Assembly (NCBI GenBank): GCA_024752435.1
Contig: CP103037.1
Coordinates: forward strand, 2,418,001-2,482,000
Origin: Allantophomopsis cytisporea
Lineage: Eukaryota; Ascomycota; Leotiomycetes; Phacidiales; Phacidiaceae
Reading direction: 5' to 3'
Length of the DNA stretch: 64,000 bases
How positions within the stretch are numbered: the first letter of the stretch is position 1; the number at the start of each line of letters is the position of its first letter. Of the stretch, positions 25,248 to 36,604 are shown in pieces. The notes under the pieces were generated by a model. That model worked only from the letters and a program-made list of their open reading frames with translations. It was not told the DNA's origin and did no database searches. Made by a program: the position numbers and the translations under genes.

Positions 25248-27569
25248 CTAGTCTGCAGGCGCTGTATAGACCAAATGTCTTTTCTTGACGAGATCAGCAG
25301 CCTAAAACGCATTTTATTTAGCATTTATTGGTTACAGTTTAACAAATCCTAACATACCTTCTCAGCAACTGCATATACAGTTGCACATAGATTCGTACTC
25401 GGCACCAAAGGCATAATGCTTGAGTCCGCCACAGACAATCCAGTTACCCCATAGACCAACAAATCCGGGTTAACAACTCCACCTTTCTCGCGTGGTAAAA
25501 GAGCACAAGTGCCGGACTCGTGCCCAATGCTACTCTCGGCCATACCACGAATGTGAACCATAATATCGTGATCTGACTGTATGTCAAGACCTGGCCAGTT
25601 TTCAAGCGGCGAGAGCTTCTTCATGGCTTCGGTTGTGGTCCACTTTCTGGCAAACCGTATCATCTCAACCATGACCTCAATGTCTACAGGATTTATCATT
25701 GTTTGAAAATCTACAAGGGGTTCCCCATCAAAGGGATTAGCGGGATCGATTTGGATGGTTCCACGGCTTAGTGGCTTCTGAAGAATCATCAATATATATG
25801 CTGGCAAATATTAGTATTAATTTCATTTATCAAGGCTTTGTAGTCACTCACAGTCTGCTGCAATTGGAATCTCCATCAGAGATGATCTTGGAGATGTGAA
25901 AGCTTCTGTGATAAGTTTTTTCTGGGCTGCGTAGCCAGCGAGAAGAGTCTCGTCGCCATTGTAGCTTGAAGGCAGGTATGCATCGATTTCTTGGGATGAG
26001 ATAGATGAAGCGAAATTTGAGGCATTCTTAAGGAAGTCATTGCCCGGTAAGAATGCAACTGTGTTGTGACCTCCAATAAATGGTCCAGTTCTATCTGAGT
26101 CATATTGAGCTTGCGCTTTGGCAGTGAATGTAGCATTGCCATACAAGAGACCAGGGTTCAACTCAAGATCTGTTTCGAACTTATATCCCAAGCCAGATGT
26201 GGGATGATCTTGGAGATTCATGCCAACTCCTGGAAGATCAACCAGAACGTCAATACCAGCTTCGTCGAGGATCTTCTTGGGACCAATGCCGCTACGTTGC
26301 AGGATCACCGGTGACATCAGACCGGCACACATGACTATCTCATTCCTGGCCCGAACCGTGGTAGTTTCGGTTCCATTTCGAACTTGGATTTCGACACCTT
26401 GAGCATGTCCAGCTTCCGAGAGTATTATCCTCTTCACTCCATGTCCTGTTAAAATCTCGAAATTCTGTCGCTTCACGGCAGGATCGAGATGACCAGTGAC
26501 AGAATATGACCTTGTTTGTCTTATAGGATCTTGAGCTCTAGGCACCCAGAATATGCCGATTGCATCCCCTCCTGCACCCTCTTTGGACTGCTTAACTCCT
26601 AACTCCTTCCATCCCTCTATTTGGATCTTTGAGGCTGGCCAAGCCCATTCAGGGTTGCTTGCATGAATAGGACCATTCTCTCCATATGCCGCTTCTACAT
26701 CATAAGTGGCGCCGTACTCCTCCTGTAGCCACACCCCAGGGGGCGTGAAAGTGACACTCTTTTTAAAATATGGCAACAAATCTTTCCAGCCCCACCCAGG
26801 GTTGCCTAGTTTCTCCCAGCTGTCGTAGTCATCGGCAGCCCCTCGATTCAAGAACATCCCATTCACAGTGGATCCTCCTCCCACTGTAGCACCAGCGGGT
26901 ACTGGAGTCCTTCGATTATCCAATGCTACTTGGGGGACAGATGTGATATTGAACATCAGCTTCGGGTCATGGAATTCGCCGTTTTCGACATCGAACGGCT
27001 GGAAGGGTCGTGCAATTTTGATGTCATCATGATAAAGATATCCATACTCAACAACAAGCACAGTGCCTACATGATGGATTAGCTATATGCAGATAAATAG
27101 CAAAACAATAAGTCTCAGGGAAAAGCGGCAACAACATACTCTTCGTATCTTCACTTAGTCTGTTGGCGACAACTAAACCACTCTCGCCACCACCCACGAT
27201 AATGAAGTCATATGTAGATTTGATTGCACTCAAACTCTCTTTCAACGGACTACTAGATCCTCCTTTCTCATTAACAACGGATGCTTGGGGGTTATCATTC
27301 TTTGCAGGACTACTTCCAATTTCCAGCAGTGATTGTGAAACAACTCCAGTCTTTTCCTCAGAACTTGGAGTTGCTGAGAGATGACTCGTTCCAGCTTGCT
27401 TTGGTTCAACTTTTTGGGCTTCTGAAGTGCTTGGTTCGAATTCCTTCACTCTAAAGCTGTCTTGCTCGACCGGACCATCAAAGAAGTGAGTAAAGTGTAG
27501 GAACAGAATCAAAGAGAAGATAGCGAAAAGTAATCGGCTTCTAGTAACTGAACGTGCCATTGCTGACAA
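25248..27569 (-). CDS. GMC oxidoreductase with N-terminal membrane anchor
   Basis: Four exons: 27140-27569, 25852-27066, 25358-25800 and 25248-25301, giving 713 residues. The short last exon (after a GTATGT donor at 25357) supplies the standard GMC ending AEKAADLVKK; without it the protein would stop right at the splice site. GMC enzymes are FAD-dependent oxidases or dehydrogenases of alcohols and sugars. The FAD loop is GGGESG (126-131), the active-site pair is likely H642 (in GHESGTC) and N685. A hydrophobic segment at about 12-30 is followed by a ~90-residue S/E/K/P-rich stalk before the FAD domain, which suggests a type II membrane protein facing the secretory or cell-surface side (or, if cleaved, a secreted one). 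Substrate unknown. Confidence 0.9.
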
Positions 27570-29341
27570 CTGCCAAGACTCACAAGTTCAAAAAGCCAGT
27601 ATATGACCTACTTCCATAGCCAGCCTTATATCTTATTCCGTTGAGTGGAAAACTAGGGAGTGCGTCCCCAGTGCCCGCTGCTGAATATCAACTATATTAG
27701 TAGAGCCAGTAGATCGGTATCTTATGTAGCGTTTGCTCTCCATTATGAACATGCTGTCGTTTCAGCTATTCGTCTATCTCACCAAATCTCAATCAATACT
27801 AAATGTCATTTAATAATTTTCAGCTCCACAAGACGCCCAGATTCCCTACTAAGGAAGAAAGTTTGCGGCAGTGCCATGTTCAGGGGGGATAACTATCTAA
27901 ATAGAGTGTGAGATAGTGGAGCTCCTATTCTCGTGGAATGGTAATCTATGTTTTTTCCTAAGTACACATCGTATCTTGGAAAGCCCAAGATGCTTCTTTA
28001 CTACTGTACCGGGAAGCACAGAACATGGCGCGATGGTCGACCTTTCCCGTGGAGCCTAGGAACTGTGCAGGCCCAGAATCAAGCTTGCTTTTTTGAATAC
28101 CTAAGTAGATATTTTGGAGACATCCAGGAGAAGCTTGTAATTACTGTACTTTTCCTGGTTTGACTGTCTAGCTGCGGTCTAACAAGTGCCCACTTGAAAA
28201 CTAACGGGATTTAGCAATTTTCACCGCTTGCTTGAAACGGTGGTTATGAAAGCAGAAGTATTTTCCCCCTACTTATTCGTCAAGTATATATTTTCTGCCC
28301 TGGGGGGCAGCTCGCTGATAGGGTTGAAATAGTGTTGTCTTGGGCGCAACGCTATCGGAGGGAGCCATACCTGGGGAAACAGTACTTAAGTAGTGGAAGC
28401 GAATTACTTATTACCACTTACCAATCATGGTCGAGACTGGGTAGTACTATTGAGATTGGTGGAGATCTTCGTTATAGCTGCATTCGTGATAGAAGAATTT
28501 GTACAGTGAAAGCATTTAGAATAGTACAGTAGGCGAGCAGGCGTAAGGAATCTGGAGCGGGTGGAGTACGCAGTATGTTCTCGCTCATGAACTACTCCGC
28601 GTAGCGACCAATTACCGTTCCATTGGTGTTTGTAGGGGTGAAGGAGCGCCTATCTCATCTCATCTCATCTCATCTCTCCTCCATGATCAATCATCCCTGG
28701 CAGCATTTGCACTTACTGAAGAAAACTTAACGTCGACAGCCTTCCTTGATGAAAAATAAGAGTAACTGGGTAGAGACTTGATAGCCGCATAACCGGAACT
28801 TGAGGATATATCATGTGAGCCCTGTCTTCAATGGCAATTTTGTTGTATGGACGTTTTATAGATGAGGCTTGAGAGATCCGTAACCAAATGCATAAGGTGA
28901 GGTAGGTAAGCACCCAGTTGACGCTACCATATTGTTGAGACGCACAAGAGTTCAGTATCCAATTTCCATACATAGGTAGAGCACTGTCAGGACTCTTGAA
29001 ACTTTACAGAAATTGTTCCTACTCTCTTGAGATACATATACCAGCTTTTGAAATCCTGAGGAATCTAGTGGTTGTCTATAAATATTATTATTGTGCAAGC
29101 AAATCAACAGATTCTCGTGTAGAAGGTCTCGAGGATTGTGTGGTAAGGTATGTAGGTGGGAGCACGTGTTCTGTGGAGAGCGTCTTAATGCCTTACCTTT
29201 ACCTGTTGAGATGATGAGGCAACAATGCTTTAAAAGTTGTACCTTACCAGGTACCCAGCATCCCAGCCTTGCATAGCATGTAGGTCCACTTTCAGCCATG
29301 AACTTCATGCAGGTCCCTATTAACTCTTACATGCTCTCATT
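27570..29341. other. Intergenic gap between GMC and hexokinase genes
   Basis: Divergent promoters for the two flanking genes probably lie here. No further gene recognised. Contains the CTCAT microsatellite at 28653 and a gaggtaggtaag copy of the TACCTACC motif near 28.9 kb. Confidence 0.6.
28653..28675. repeat. (CTCAT)n microsatellite
   Basis: Between four and five copies of a pentamer, tctca/tctcat, in non-coding DNA. Confidence 0.9.
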
Positions 29342-31103
29342 ATGGCAAATTCGTCAATATCTATCTATGATTTCTTAAAACCACTGAAATTTGACATTCC
29401 GACTTACAAGTCTCTTGCCAGCCATCTAGCGACGACCTACATTAATTTAGCAGCTCACGCTGAAGACCAGTTCTTGTCATGTCCTATATCTGCACTCCCA
29501 ACTGGAGCTGAGGAGGGCTGGTAAGTGCAGCTGAAGCCCAGGATATGCCTACATAGCACAATGCCATGGGTTTGCTACAGTTCTGTATTATGGTACTAGG
29601 AATATTCTAATTTACTCATATACAGGTATTTGTCTATAGACCTGGGGGGCACAAACCTTCGTGTTGCATTCATTGAGCTTCTTGGTAGCAGCGGTAGTGA
29701 CAAGTGCCCAAACGGCGATGTTTTTAGACCTTCTACAGAGGACCAATCCCCTGCATTTCCGAAGTCACGAGTACGTCGCATTGGTGAGAGATCATGGCCT
29801 ATTGGAGAGCACTTAAAAAATGAAAAGGCTGAGGATCTCTTCGAGTGGGTTGGAAGATGTATTGCGGATGTCGTTGGTGAATATCGGAGAACTAACCACG
29901 AGTCTGGAATGGAGCCGATAACGATGGGGGTGACATTCAGCTTTCCCATGATGTATGTTCTGACCTCGTACACTGTTGATTGAAGTTGCTAACAGTCGAA
30001 GTCAACATACCTTGTCGGATGCAACGCTGATGTCTATGGGTAAAGGCTTTGCTATCACTTCCAATTTGGACCTTCGGGAACAGCTCTTAGAAGGCTACCA
30101 AAAGCATGCGGATGTCGAAGATCTTCCCCCTATCAAGATTGTGGCCATTGCAAACGATACAGTTGCAACACTTGTATCTTTTGCATATCAGATGGAATCG
30201 AAGATAGGCCGCAAGGCTGCAATGGCCATTATTGTAGGCACAGGAAACAACGCCACGATTCCTTTAAAGCTCAGTCAGATCCATCCTGGCAAGCGACCCA
30301 GAAAGGATCAGCTAATGACAGTAAGGGAAGCTCCCGAAGATGTTAAAATCATTGTTAATACCGAGTGGAGTATTAATGGTACAGCTCCCCCATTGGAAAA
30401 GCTGGGTCTGATCACGAAGTGGGATCGTCAGTTGGATGAAGCATGTGGAAACCCCGGTTTCATGCCTTTCGAGTACATGACTGCTGGCGGTTATCTCGGG
30501 GAGCTTGGAAGAATCGTCATACATGACTTCCTGACACAATACCTACACGTCAAAAAAGAATCCCTACCTTCACAAATCCAATTCAAGAATGGCTTGACTA
30601 CAACAGTCCTTGGTCTCGTAAGACGTCCCCTTCCTACGGACAAGGGATTATCAATCACGGATCTCGAGCGCCTCATACCCACCGAAAATCATGCTAATGC
30701 TTGGAAATGGACGGAGGACGCGGCCGAAGCAGTGTATGAGATTGCGAAGGCGATCGAAGCTCGAGCAGCGTCGATGACTGCCGCTGCAATTATTGGATTA
30801 TTGACATGCAGCGGAGATCTTGATTATGGTCCCCCCCATGATGGTTCACGGCGAGACCCAATTATTAACGAGTTAATGGTTGGATTTACTGGTGGCTGCA
30901 TAGTTCATTTCCAAGACTACCTTGAAGATTGTCAGGCCTCCATTCGCAGTATTTTAAGATGCGATGAGGAAAATTTGTACCCAGCAATTTCACTCGCGCC
31001 ATGTCACGATGGGGGTATCATGGGTGCTGGTATCTTGGCGGGAACGGTGACTGTACTTCATCAACGTAAGAGTTCCGGCACCTACGACATTACGAGACTT
31101 TAA
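29342..31103 (+). CDS. Atypical hexokinase
   Basis: Exons 29342-29520, 29626-29952 and 29996-31103 encode 537 residues. Hexokinases phosphorylate glucose with ATP. Present: the phosphate loop DLGGTNLR, the sugar-site FSFPM segment, the catalytic aspartate in AIANDTVAT, NTEW, and a second phosphate loop VGTGNNAT. Altered relative to yeast Hxk: the RWTKGF loop reads SMGKGF (W and T lost, K kept), the FEKM segment reads FEYM, and the adenosine site reads GGIMGAG. This pattern resembles the non-housekeeping hexokinases of filamentous fungi (such as Aspergillus HxkC and XprF/HxkD, described as regulators rather than sugar kinases), but I cannot assign it to one of them. Cytosolic or nuclear; no signal peptide. 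A strong hairpin lies 74 bases after the stop. Confidence 0.88.
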
Positions 31104-31176
31104 CTTTTATAGAAAAGAGATCTGTACCTACTAACGAACAAGTAGGGGACCTGCACCTATAATGAAAGGAACAAGT

Positions 31177-31225
31177 ACACACACACTCACTCACTCACAG
31201 AGAGCGAGCGAGAGAGTGTGTGTGT
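31177..31225. terminator. 12-bp perfect hairpin downstream of hexokinase
   Basis: acacacacactc (31177-31188) and gagtgtgtgtgt (31214-31225) are exact reverse complements around a 25-base loop of tcac and gaga/gcga repeats. It would fall in the hexokinase 3' UTR. A role in 3'-end formation or mRNA stability is possible but unproven; it may just be two microsatellites. Confidence 0.5.
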
Positions 31226-31563
31226 TACAAATATGACAAACTTGATGGTTTGATTTAAGCACATGCATAGAGAGCCTATGGGCATGTCTTGGAGTTATAT
31301 ACAGTTGCATTGTTGTTCTATATGTTCATTGATAAGGCCGCCTCAAGGAAGGTTGGGCATAAGCGTTACAGTATCCATGGATTTCGCAACCTGCTCATCT
31401 CGTACAGCGTTTCTGGGTATCATGCTGGCAGTTGATGCGCTAGTTATCGCTAGCCTGTGTTTAGATTCGTGATATGGCCAGAGTCCAATGTTTTAATGTT
31501 GTTATATCCGTACTTCCGATCGTAACTTATAACACAGTATATACAGTGTCAATATTTCTGCCT

Positions 31564-31980
31564 TCACGGTGGGCGTGATGCACTTGACCCCTCCGATATC
31601 GAACCATTGCTGGGCTTGAAACCCAGTAATTCTCCAACTCTACCCCCCGGTTTTGGAAGAGGGCACTCTCTTCGTAGTCTCCTGTCCATGGCCTGTTGTG
31701 AGATTCCATCCATCTCATTCTCATCCTCATCTACAACCTCCGGCTTAAAGATCTCCGTCTTCACCGAATTGGGCACTGTTGTTCGTTCTGCATCAGCAGA
31801 CTTTCTTTTCCTCCTCCTTCTGCGACCATCCTCACCAACCACGATTTCGTCCGCCAATTTGATCCTTGGTGCAGGGCATGGTAAAGCGTGTGGTAAAACG
31901 ACAACAAAGAAGCTGGCGAATAATGTCGTGACAAATAGGGAAGAAGTGAGCCGTGATCGGGGATGCAGATGTGGTGGCAT
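31564..31980 (-). CDS. Small single-pass membrane protein, unknown function
   Basis: Intronless, 138 residues. A basic N terminus (HPRSR) precedes one hydrophobic span at about 12-35, then a PCPAP segment, a polybasic run GRRRRRKRK near 52-60, an acidic stretch DEDENEMD and a C-terminal ECPLPKPGGRVGELLGF motif. This pattern looks like a real, probably conserved, fungal protein, since the hydrophobic span, charge pattern and proline-glycine motif are not expected by chance. I do not recognise a characterised family. It could sit in an organelle or ER membrane with the charged tail on one side. Divergent from PPG1, sharing a 642-base promoter region. Confidence 0.65.
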   Translation of the reverse strand: MPPHLHPRSRLTSSLFVTTLFASFFVVVLPHALPCPAPRIKLADEIVVGEDGRRRRRKRKSADAERTTVPNSVKTEIFKPEVVDEDENEMDGISQQAMDRRLRRECPLPKPGGRVGELLGFKPSNGSISEGSSASRPP

Positions 31981-32622
31981 TATGGAGCTATGCCCTCTGG
32001 AACGAGTGGTGTGAGGAAATTTCTTCTGGGGCCTGGGGGATCAGCAATTGAACTGTCTGATGCTAATCAAACTGGCTCAAAAGAAACTTACGAGGTTGTT
32101 CAAGACTTAAGGAACGACATGGACCATTGAAATTGGACAATTCGATCGTGGAGATGGACCTTCGTGGTTGACGTTGTCAATGAAGATGGAAGTGCCACCA
32201 TCTTCTGGGGTAGATTGCTAGCTCTCATGAATGCCTTGGCCTAGCGTGTTTTCCGGCGCGAGACCTAGAACTTCCGCCTCGCCTCGTGATACTAATGTCA
32301 ACTTAAATATTGTTACAATAATAATTGCGTGAATCTCATCCTTGAGAGTCGCCATCTGTCCTCGTTGTGCTTTTGCAAACTTCTCGTAGTACTACAGACC
32401 GGCGACGCACCACTGAATTGAATCCCCGTGGTCTAAGTAGAAGAGAGAGTAGGGAATTGGTTGGCTTCAAATTCGTCAGCCTGACCGCGTTTGCGCCACT
32501 TGCGCCTTGCCCAAAACGCAGCTGAACCTCGGTGGTCATCATCACGAAATCGAATCTTCGTTAGGTCAAACAAGATACGTCCACGATCCACTTCAACTAA
32601 AGCTGAAGCTACAATCGGCGCA
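31981..32622. promoter_or_regulatory. Shared divergent promoter region
   Basis: The 642 bases between the divergent start codons of the small membrane protein (-) and PPG1 (+) must hold both promoters and leaders. No specific element could be assigned. Confidence 0.5.
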
Positions 32623-34031
32623 ATGAGCGACCTCGATAGGTTTGTTTTCACACCTATATATGATACCGGGGTTCGTATAATTGACTCAACATAGAGCCAT
32701 ATCGGAGTTGCGCGCATGTCGACCTATACCCGAAGCCCAAGTACGAGAATTATGCCATAAAGCGCGAGAGCTGTTGATTGAGGAGGGAAATGTTGTTACT
32801 GTTGCAGCGCCAGTGACGGTTTGTTTTACGCTTCCCCGTCGAGTACCGCTCGTGCTCACAGCTTGTTCGCAGATTTGTGGAGATATTCATGGGCAATTCC
32901 ATGATCTTATGGAGCTCTTCAGAGTTGGTGGTGATGTCCCAGATACTAACTATCTTTTCATGGGTAATTTGGTCACTCTTCCATACTTTGTTTATATATT
33001 GATTTTAAGTAGGCGATTTCGTTGATCGCGGATTCTACTCTCTCGAATCATTTCTTCTCCTTCTTTGCTTGAAGGTACGATACCCAGATCGCATGACTCT
33101 AATTAGAGGAAACCACGAATCGAGGCAAATCACCACGGTGTATGGATTTTATGATGAATGTTTGAGAAAGTATGGTAGTGCAAATGTATGGAGATATTGC
33201 TGCGAAGTCTTTGACTACCTCGCTCTGGGCGCGATTGTCTTAGGAGCCTCGAACACTCTCGAATCATCTGAACGACTACCCACAGGATCTCAGTCCAACA
33301 CGATTACATCAACACAAGAATACATCGATGAGGAAACCGAAATCGAAGTACTCAACGCTGAAGGAGGAGTGTTGCATAGATTCCCTCGAAAGAAACCAGC
33401 TACGCCACAATCGAGGACAGGTCCACCAGGATCAGGGGCTTCGGGCCATAGCAATGGCACATCGGGTAACGAAGCTGGTGCAGTTTTGTGTGTTCATGGA
33501 GGTCTTTCGCCATTAATTGATACGGTTGACAAGATTCGGCTTCTCGACCGAAAACAAGAGGTACCCCACGAAGGTGCGATGTGTGATCTCCTTTGGTCAG
33601 ATCCGGATGAAATTGACGGTTGGGGTCTATCACCACGAGGCGCTGGTTTTTTGTTTGGTGCCGACATTGTCAAACATTTCAACCATAGAAACAACCTCTC
33701 TCTCATCGCCAGAGCCCACCAACTTGTTATGGAAGGTTTCAAAGAAATGTTCGACAATTCCATAGTCACTGTCTGGTCCGCACCAAATTACTGCTATAGG
33801 TGTGGTAACGTAGCCGCGATTCTCGAGCTTGGAGAGGATGGAAGTGGCGGAGGTGTCATTTCAAGAAGTAACGGCGAGGTTGGTAGAAGTGATGGTGGTG
33901 CTGCAGAGATTGCTGAGCAGGGTATTGTGGCACCTAGCGGACCTGCCAGAAGATATCGCGTATTCCAGGCAGCACCTCAGGATTCAAGGGGCATGCCGGC
34001 GAAAAAGCCAGTTGCTGACTATTTCTTGTGA
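32623..34031 (+). CDS. PPG1: PP2A-like Ser/Thr phosphatase PPG1
   Basis: Exons 32623-32639, 32695-32818, 32873-32963 and 33013-34031 encode 416 residues. The metal-binding set is complete: GDIHG, GDFVDRG (F where Y is usual), GNHE, and the later RAHQ and SAPNYCYRCGN motifs. The N terminus (LDRAISELRACRPIPE) and the RYPDRM-RGNHESRQITTVYGFYDE stretch match yeast Ppg1 rather than Sit4 or PP2A. Relative to yeast there is a ~75-residue polar insert between FDYLAL and VLCVHGG, rich in S, T, G and E. The C terminus ends in DYFL like PP2A catalytic subunits, where the last leucine is carboxymethylated; that modification here is inference. Expected role: growth and signalling phosphatase, associated with STRIPAK/Far-type complexes. 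Exon 1 holds only 17 coding bases. Confidence 0.93.
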
Positions 34032-34720
34032 GAGGCATCCTGTTGCGAGGTTTTCATGATAGATAGGGAGGGGAAGAGGGAAGTTGTGGTGTGAATTCTA
34101 GGGGATTTGTTGAGATACGTGACGAGATATGATCAAATCACCAATGGCGTTTGTGGCTTGGTTGGACATTTGGCGTTATTACAGGAACTCGAGAGCTGCA
34201 TAGCAGGATACCATTGCATGATTGGCGTCAGACATCTTTTCCCTGAAATTGTCATTTTGTGATTGATATCTACGCATGCTCCTTGCCCCGAAGCATCTTA
34301 TAGAGCAAGTATCAATCCAGTCAGATGTTGCAAGCAGTGTTCAAGATTGCAGTTGATTTAAGCCATTCAGCCATTCAGCCATCCAGCCACCTTAAGTGGC
34401 TCTGGTTTAACTATGTCCAAATTGACTTGTATTCTAAACAGCTCACTATCCCTGTAAAACTCACAGATTGTATTTAACATGAATTAATCATATTATCAGA
34501 AATGACTTGTATGTTTCAGTTGCATAAGATCCAATTTGTGCTTGTGTTTCAATCAATACAATCCTCGATACTGTAATCACAAATTCGGTAATTCGGATTT
34601 CTTTGGTTCTTGAGCACAGGTTGAAATATACACTACATATAAACATTTGATACAGAAATACCAATTATTTTCATTGAAGCAACACACCTCAAAATCCCTT
34701 CAGAAACAAACCATCCTCAA
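34032..34720. other. Convergent 3' region
   Basis: Space between the 3' ends of PPG1 (+) and the Baeyer-Villiger-type gene (-). Contains a short direct repeat (gccattca/gccatcca, about 34363-34390). No gene seen. Confidence 0.6.
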
Positions 34721-36604
34721 TCAAGCTTCTACCTCGGTATCATAGGGGGCGTCGAACCTGAACCCAACATAGCCTTTATCCGCGACCTCCCTCGTCTCCC
34801 GTATATATCTTGGGATACCACCCGTGTAGTTCAAAGATTCACGCGGCTTGCCAGGAACGTTGGTTCCCATGTACCAAGACTGCGTACCGGGGAATAGGGT
34901 GATATCACAGAGATCAGCGACGTGTTTTGTCCATCCAGCCTCGCTTTGTGCTGTCGGGTCAATTGTCTTCTTGTTGTTCTTGACACACCAATCAATGGTA
35001 TCAATTATCCAATCACCCTGGATCTCGACTATAACATGTAAGTAACTAGCATCCTATGCAACAATAGATGTCCTTACCAATAGTTGGTCCGTTAGCAAAA
35101 GCAGTTGGTCCGTGAGGACCATACAAGAAGAACATGTTGGGGAAGTTTGCGGTCAACATTCCGAGGTATGTCCAAGTTCCCTTCTGCCATTTTTCTTTTA
35201 GACTGACACCATCAGTGCCGACCACATCTATCTGCATGAGACCCCCGGTTACGGAGTCGAATCCTGTAGCGAGAATTATGACATCGAACTCGAGCTCGGT
35301 TCCATCGGACAACTCGATACCTTTTTCGGTGAAAGTCTTGATAGGGGTCTCCTTCAGTGAGTAAAGGTCGACGTTGTCCTGGTTATAAACCTCATAGTAG
35401 CGCTGTTCAAGAGAAGGACGCTTGGTTCCAAAGCTGTGACAGATGGTATTAGTAAACAGCTGAAGCACGCTATCAGCGAGGGAAAACTTACGTATGAGGT
35501 TGCTTGTCAAGATTCGGTGCCAAGATCTCCCTCTTTCTCGGATCATTGATGCGAGCCCGGGTCTTCTCTGCCCAGAACTTGTATGCCTCATCATTAACCT
35601 TCTTGCTAAACAAGGTATCTTTATATCCGCAGAGCCAAAATCTGAATCCGCCACCTGCCCACAGCTTCTCGTAGAGTTCTCTTTTCTCTTCTGGCGAAGC
35701 TTCATCACCGTCCTTCTCATCCCAGTCAAAGTGAAAACCAGCGAATGTCTCTTGTCGATATTTAAATATCTTCTCATATTCGCCGTCTGCTTTAGCTTGA
35801 TTTTCTGTTTTGGGATCGAGCTTCTTTTGTTGCATTGGCAGACACAGATTTGGCGTACGTTGCAAGACGGTCAAATGGCCAGCTATTGGCCCAACCTCTT
35901 GAATCGTTTGTATTCCACTTGCTCCAGTACCAATAACGGCTACCTTCTTGCCTTTCAACTCAAGACCACCTTGGGGATAGACAGCTGTACGTTGTTAGTG
36001 ACCAGATTATACCTTTTCTTCTTATACATACCGGTGTGATGCATCTCCCCTTTAAACCGAGCCAAGCCTGCCCAGTCAGGTACATGTCGCTTCGCTGCAA
36101 ATCCAGTGCACAGGACGAAGTACTTTGCATCAATGATTTCACCGGTGGAAAGCTTAACGTTCCAGCGGCAGTTCTTGGTGTCAAACTTGGCACCCTCAAC
36201 ACCAGTGTTCAGCTCGACATCTTTACCGAGGTCCAACTTCTGATCGACATATTTGAAATAATCTCGCAATTCTGAGTAATTTGGGAATCTTTCTTTCCAT
36301 GTCCAGTCTTTGTACAATTCCTCGATGCTGTATTCATACAATGGAACATCACTATCGACTCTTGCACCAGGGTAACAGTTCCAGTACCTACACGGTTTTA
36401 GATGTATACGTAGAAGAAGGATTGAGAAGCTTACCAGATTCCTCCAAGTTCACCAGCATTATCAACAACCTTGCATTTGTATCCCAGTTTCCTCAGATAA
36501 TGCAACTGATAAAGACCACCAAAGCCAGCTCCCACAATTAGGACATCTAAGCTTCGAGTGGGTAAGCCATTGTCATGTATTGATCCGGTTGCTGATGGTG
36601 CCAT
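34721..36604 (-). CDS. Baeyer-Villiger-type FAD monooxygenase
   Basis: Exons 36435-36604, 36032-36387, 35492-35984, 35078-35433 and 34721-35028 encode 560 residues, typical of cyclohexanone-monooxygenase-like enzymes that use NADPH and O2 to insert oxygen next to a ketone. FAD loop GAGFGG (25-30), the YWNCYPGARVD segment, and NADPH loop GTGASG (194-199) are clear, as is the ATGFD segment late in the protein. The family fingerprint FxGxxxHxxxW(P/D) reads F168-x-G170-xxx-H174-xxx-Y178-P179, so tyrosine replaces tryptophan. No signal peptide. Substrate unknown; it could act in catabolism of ketones or in tailoring of a metabolite, but no biosynthetic cluster surrounds it. Confidence 0.92.
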
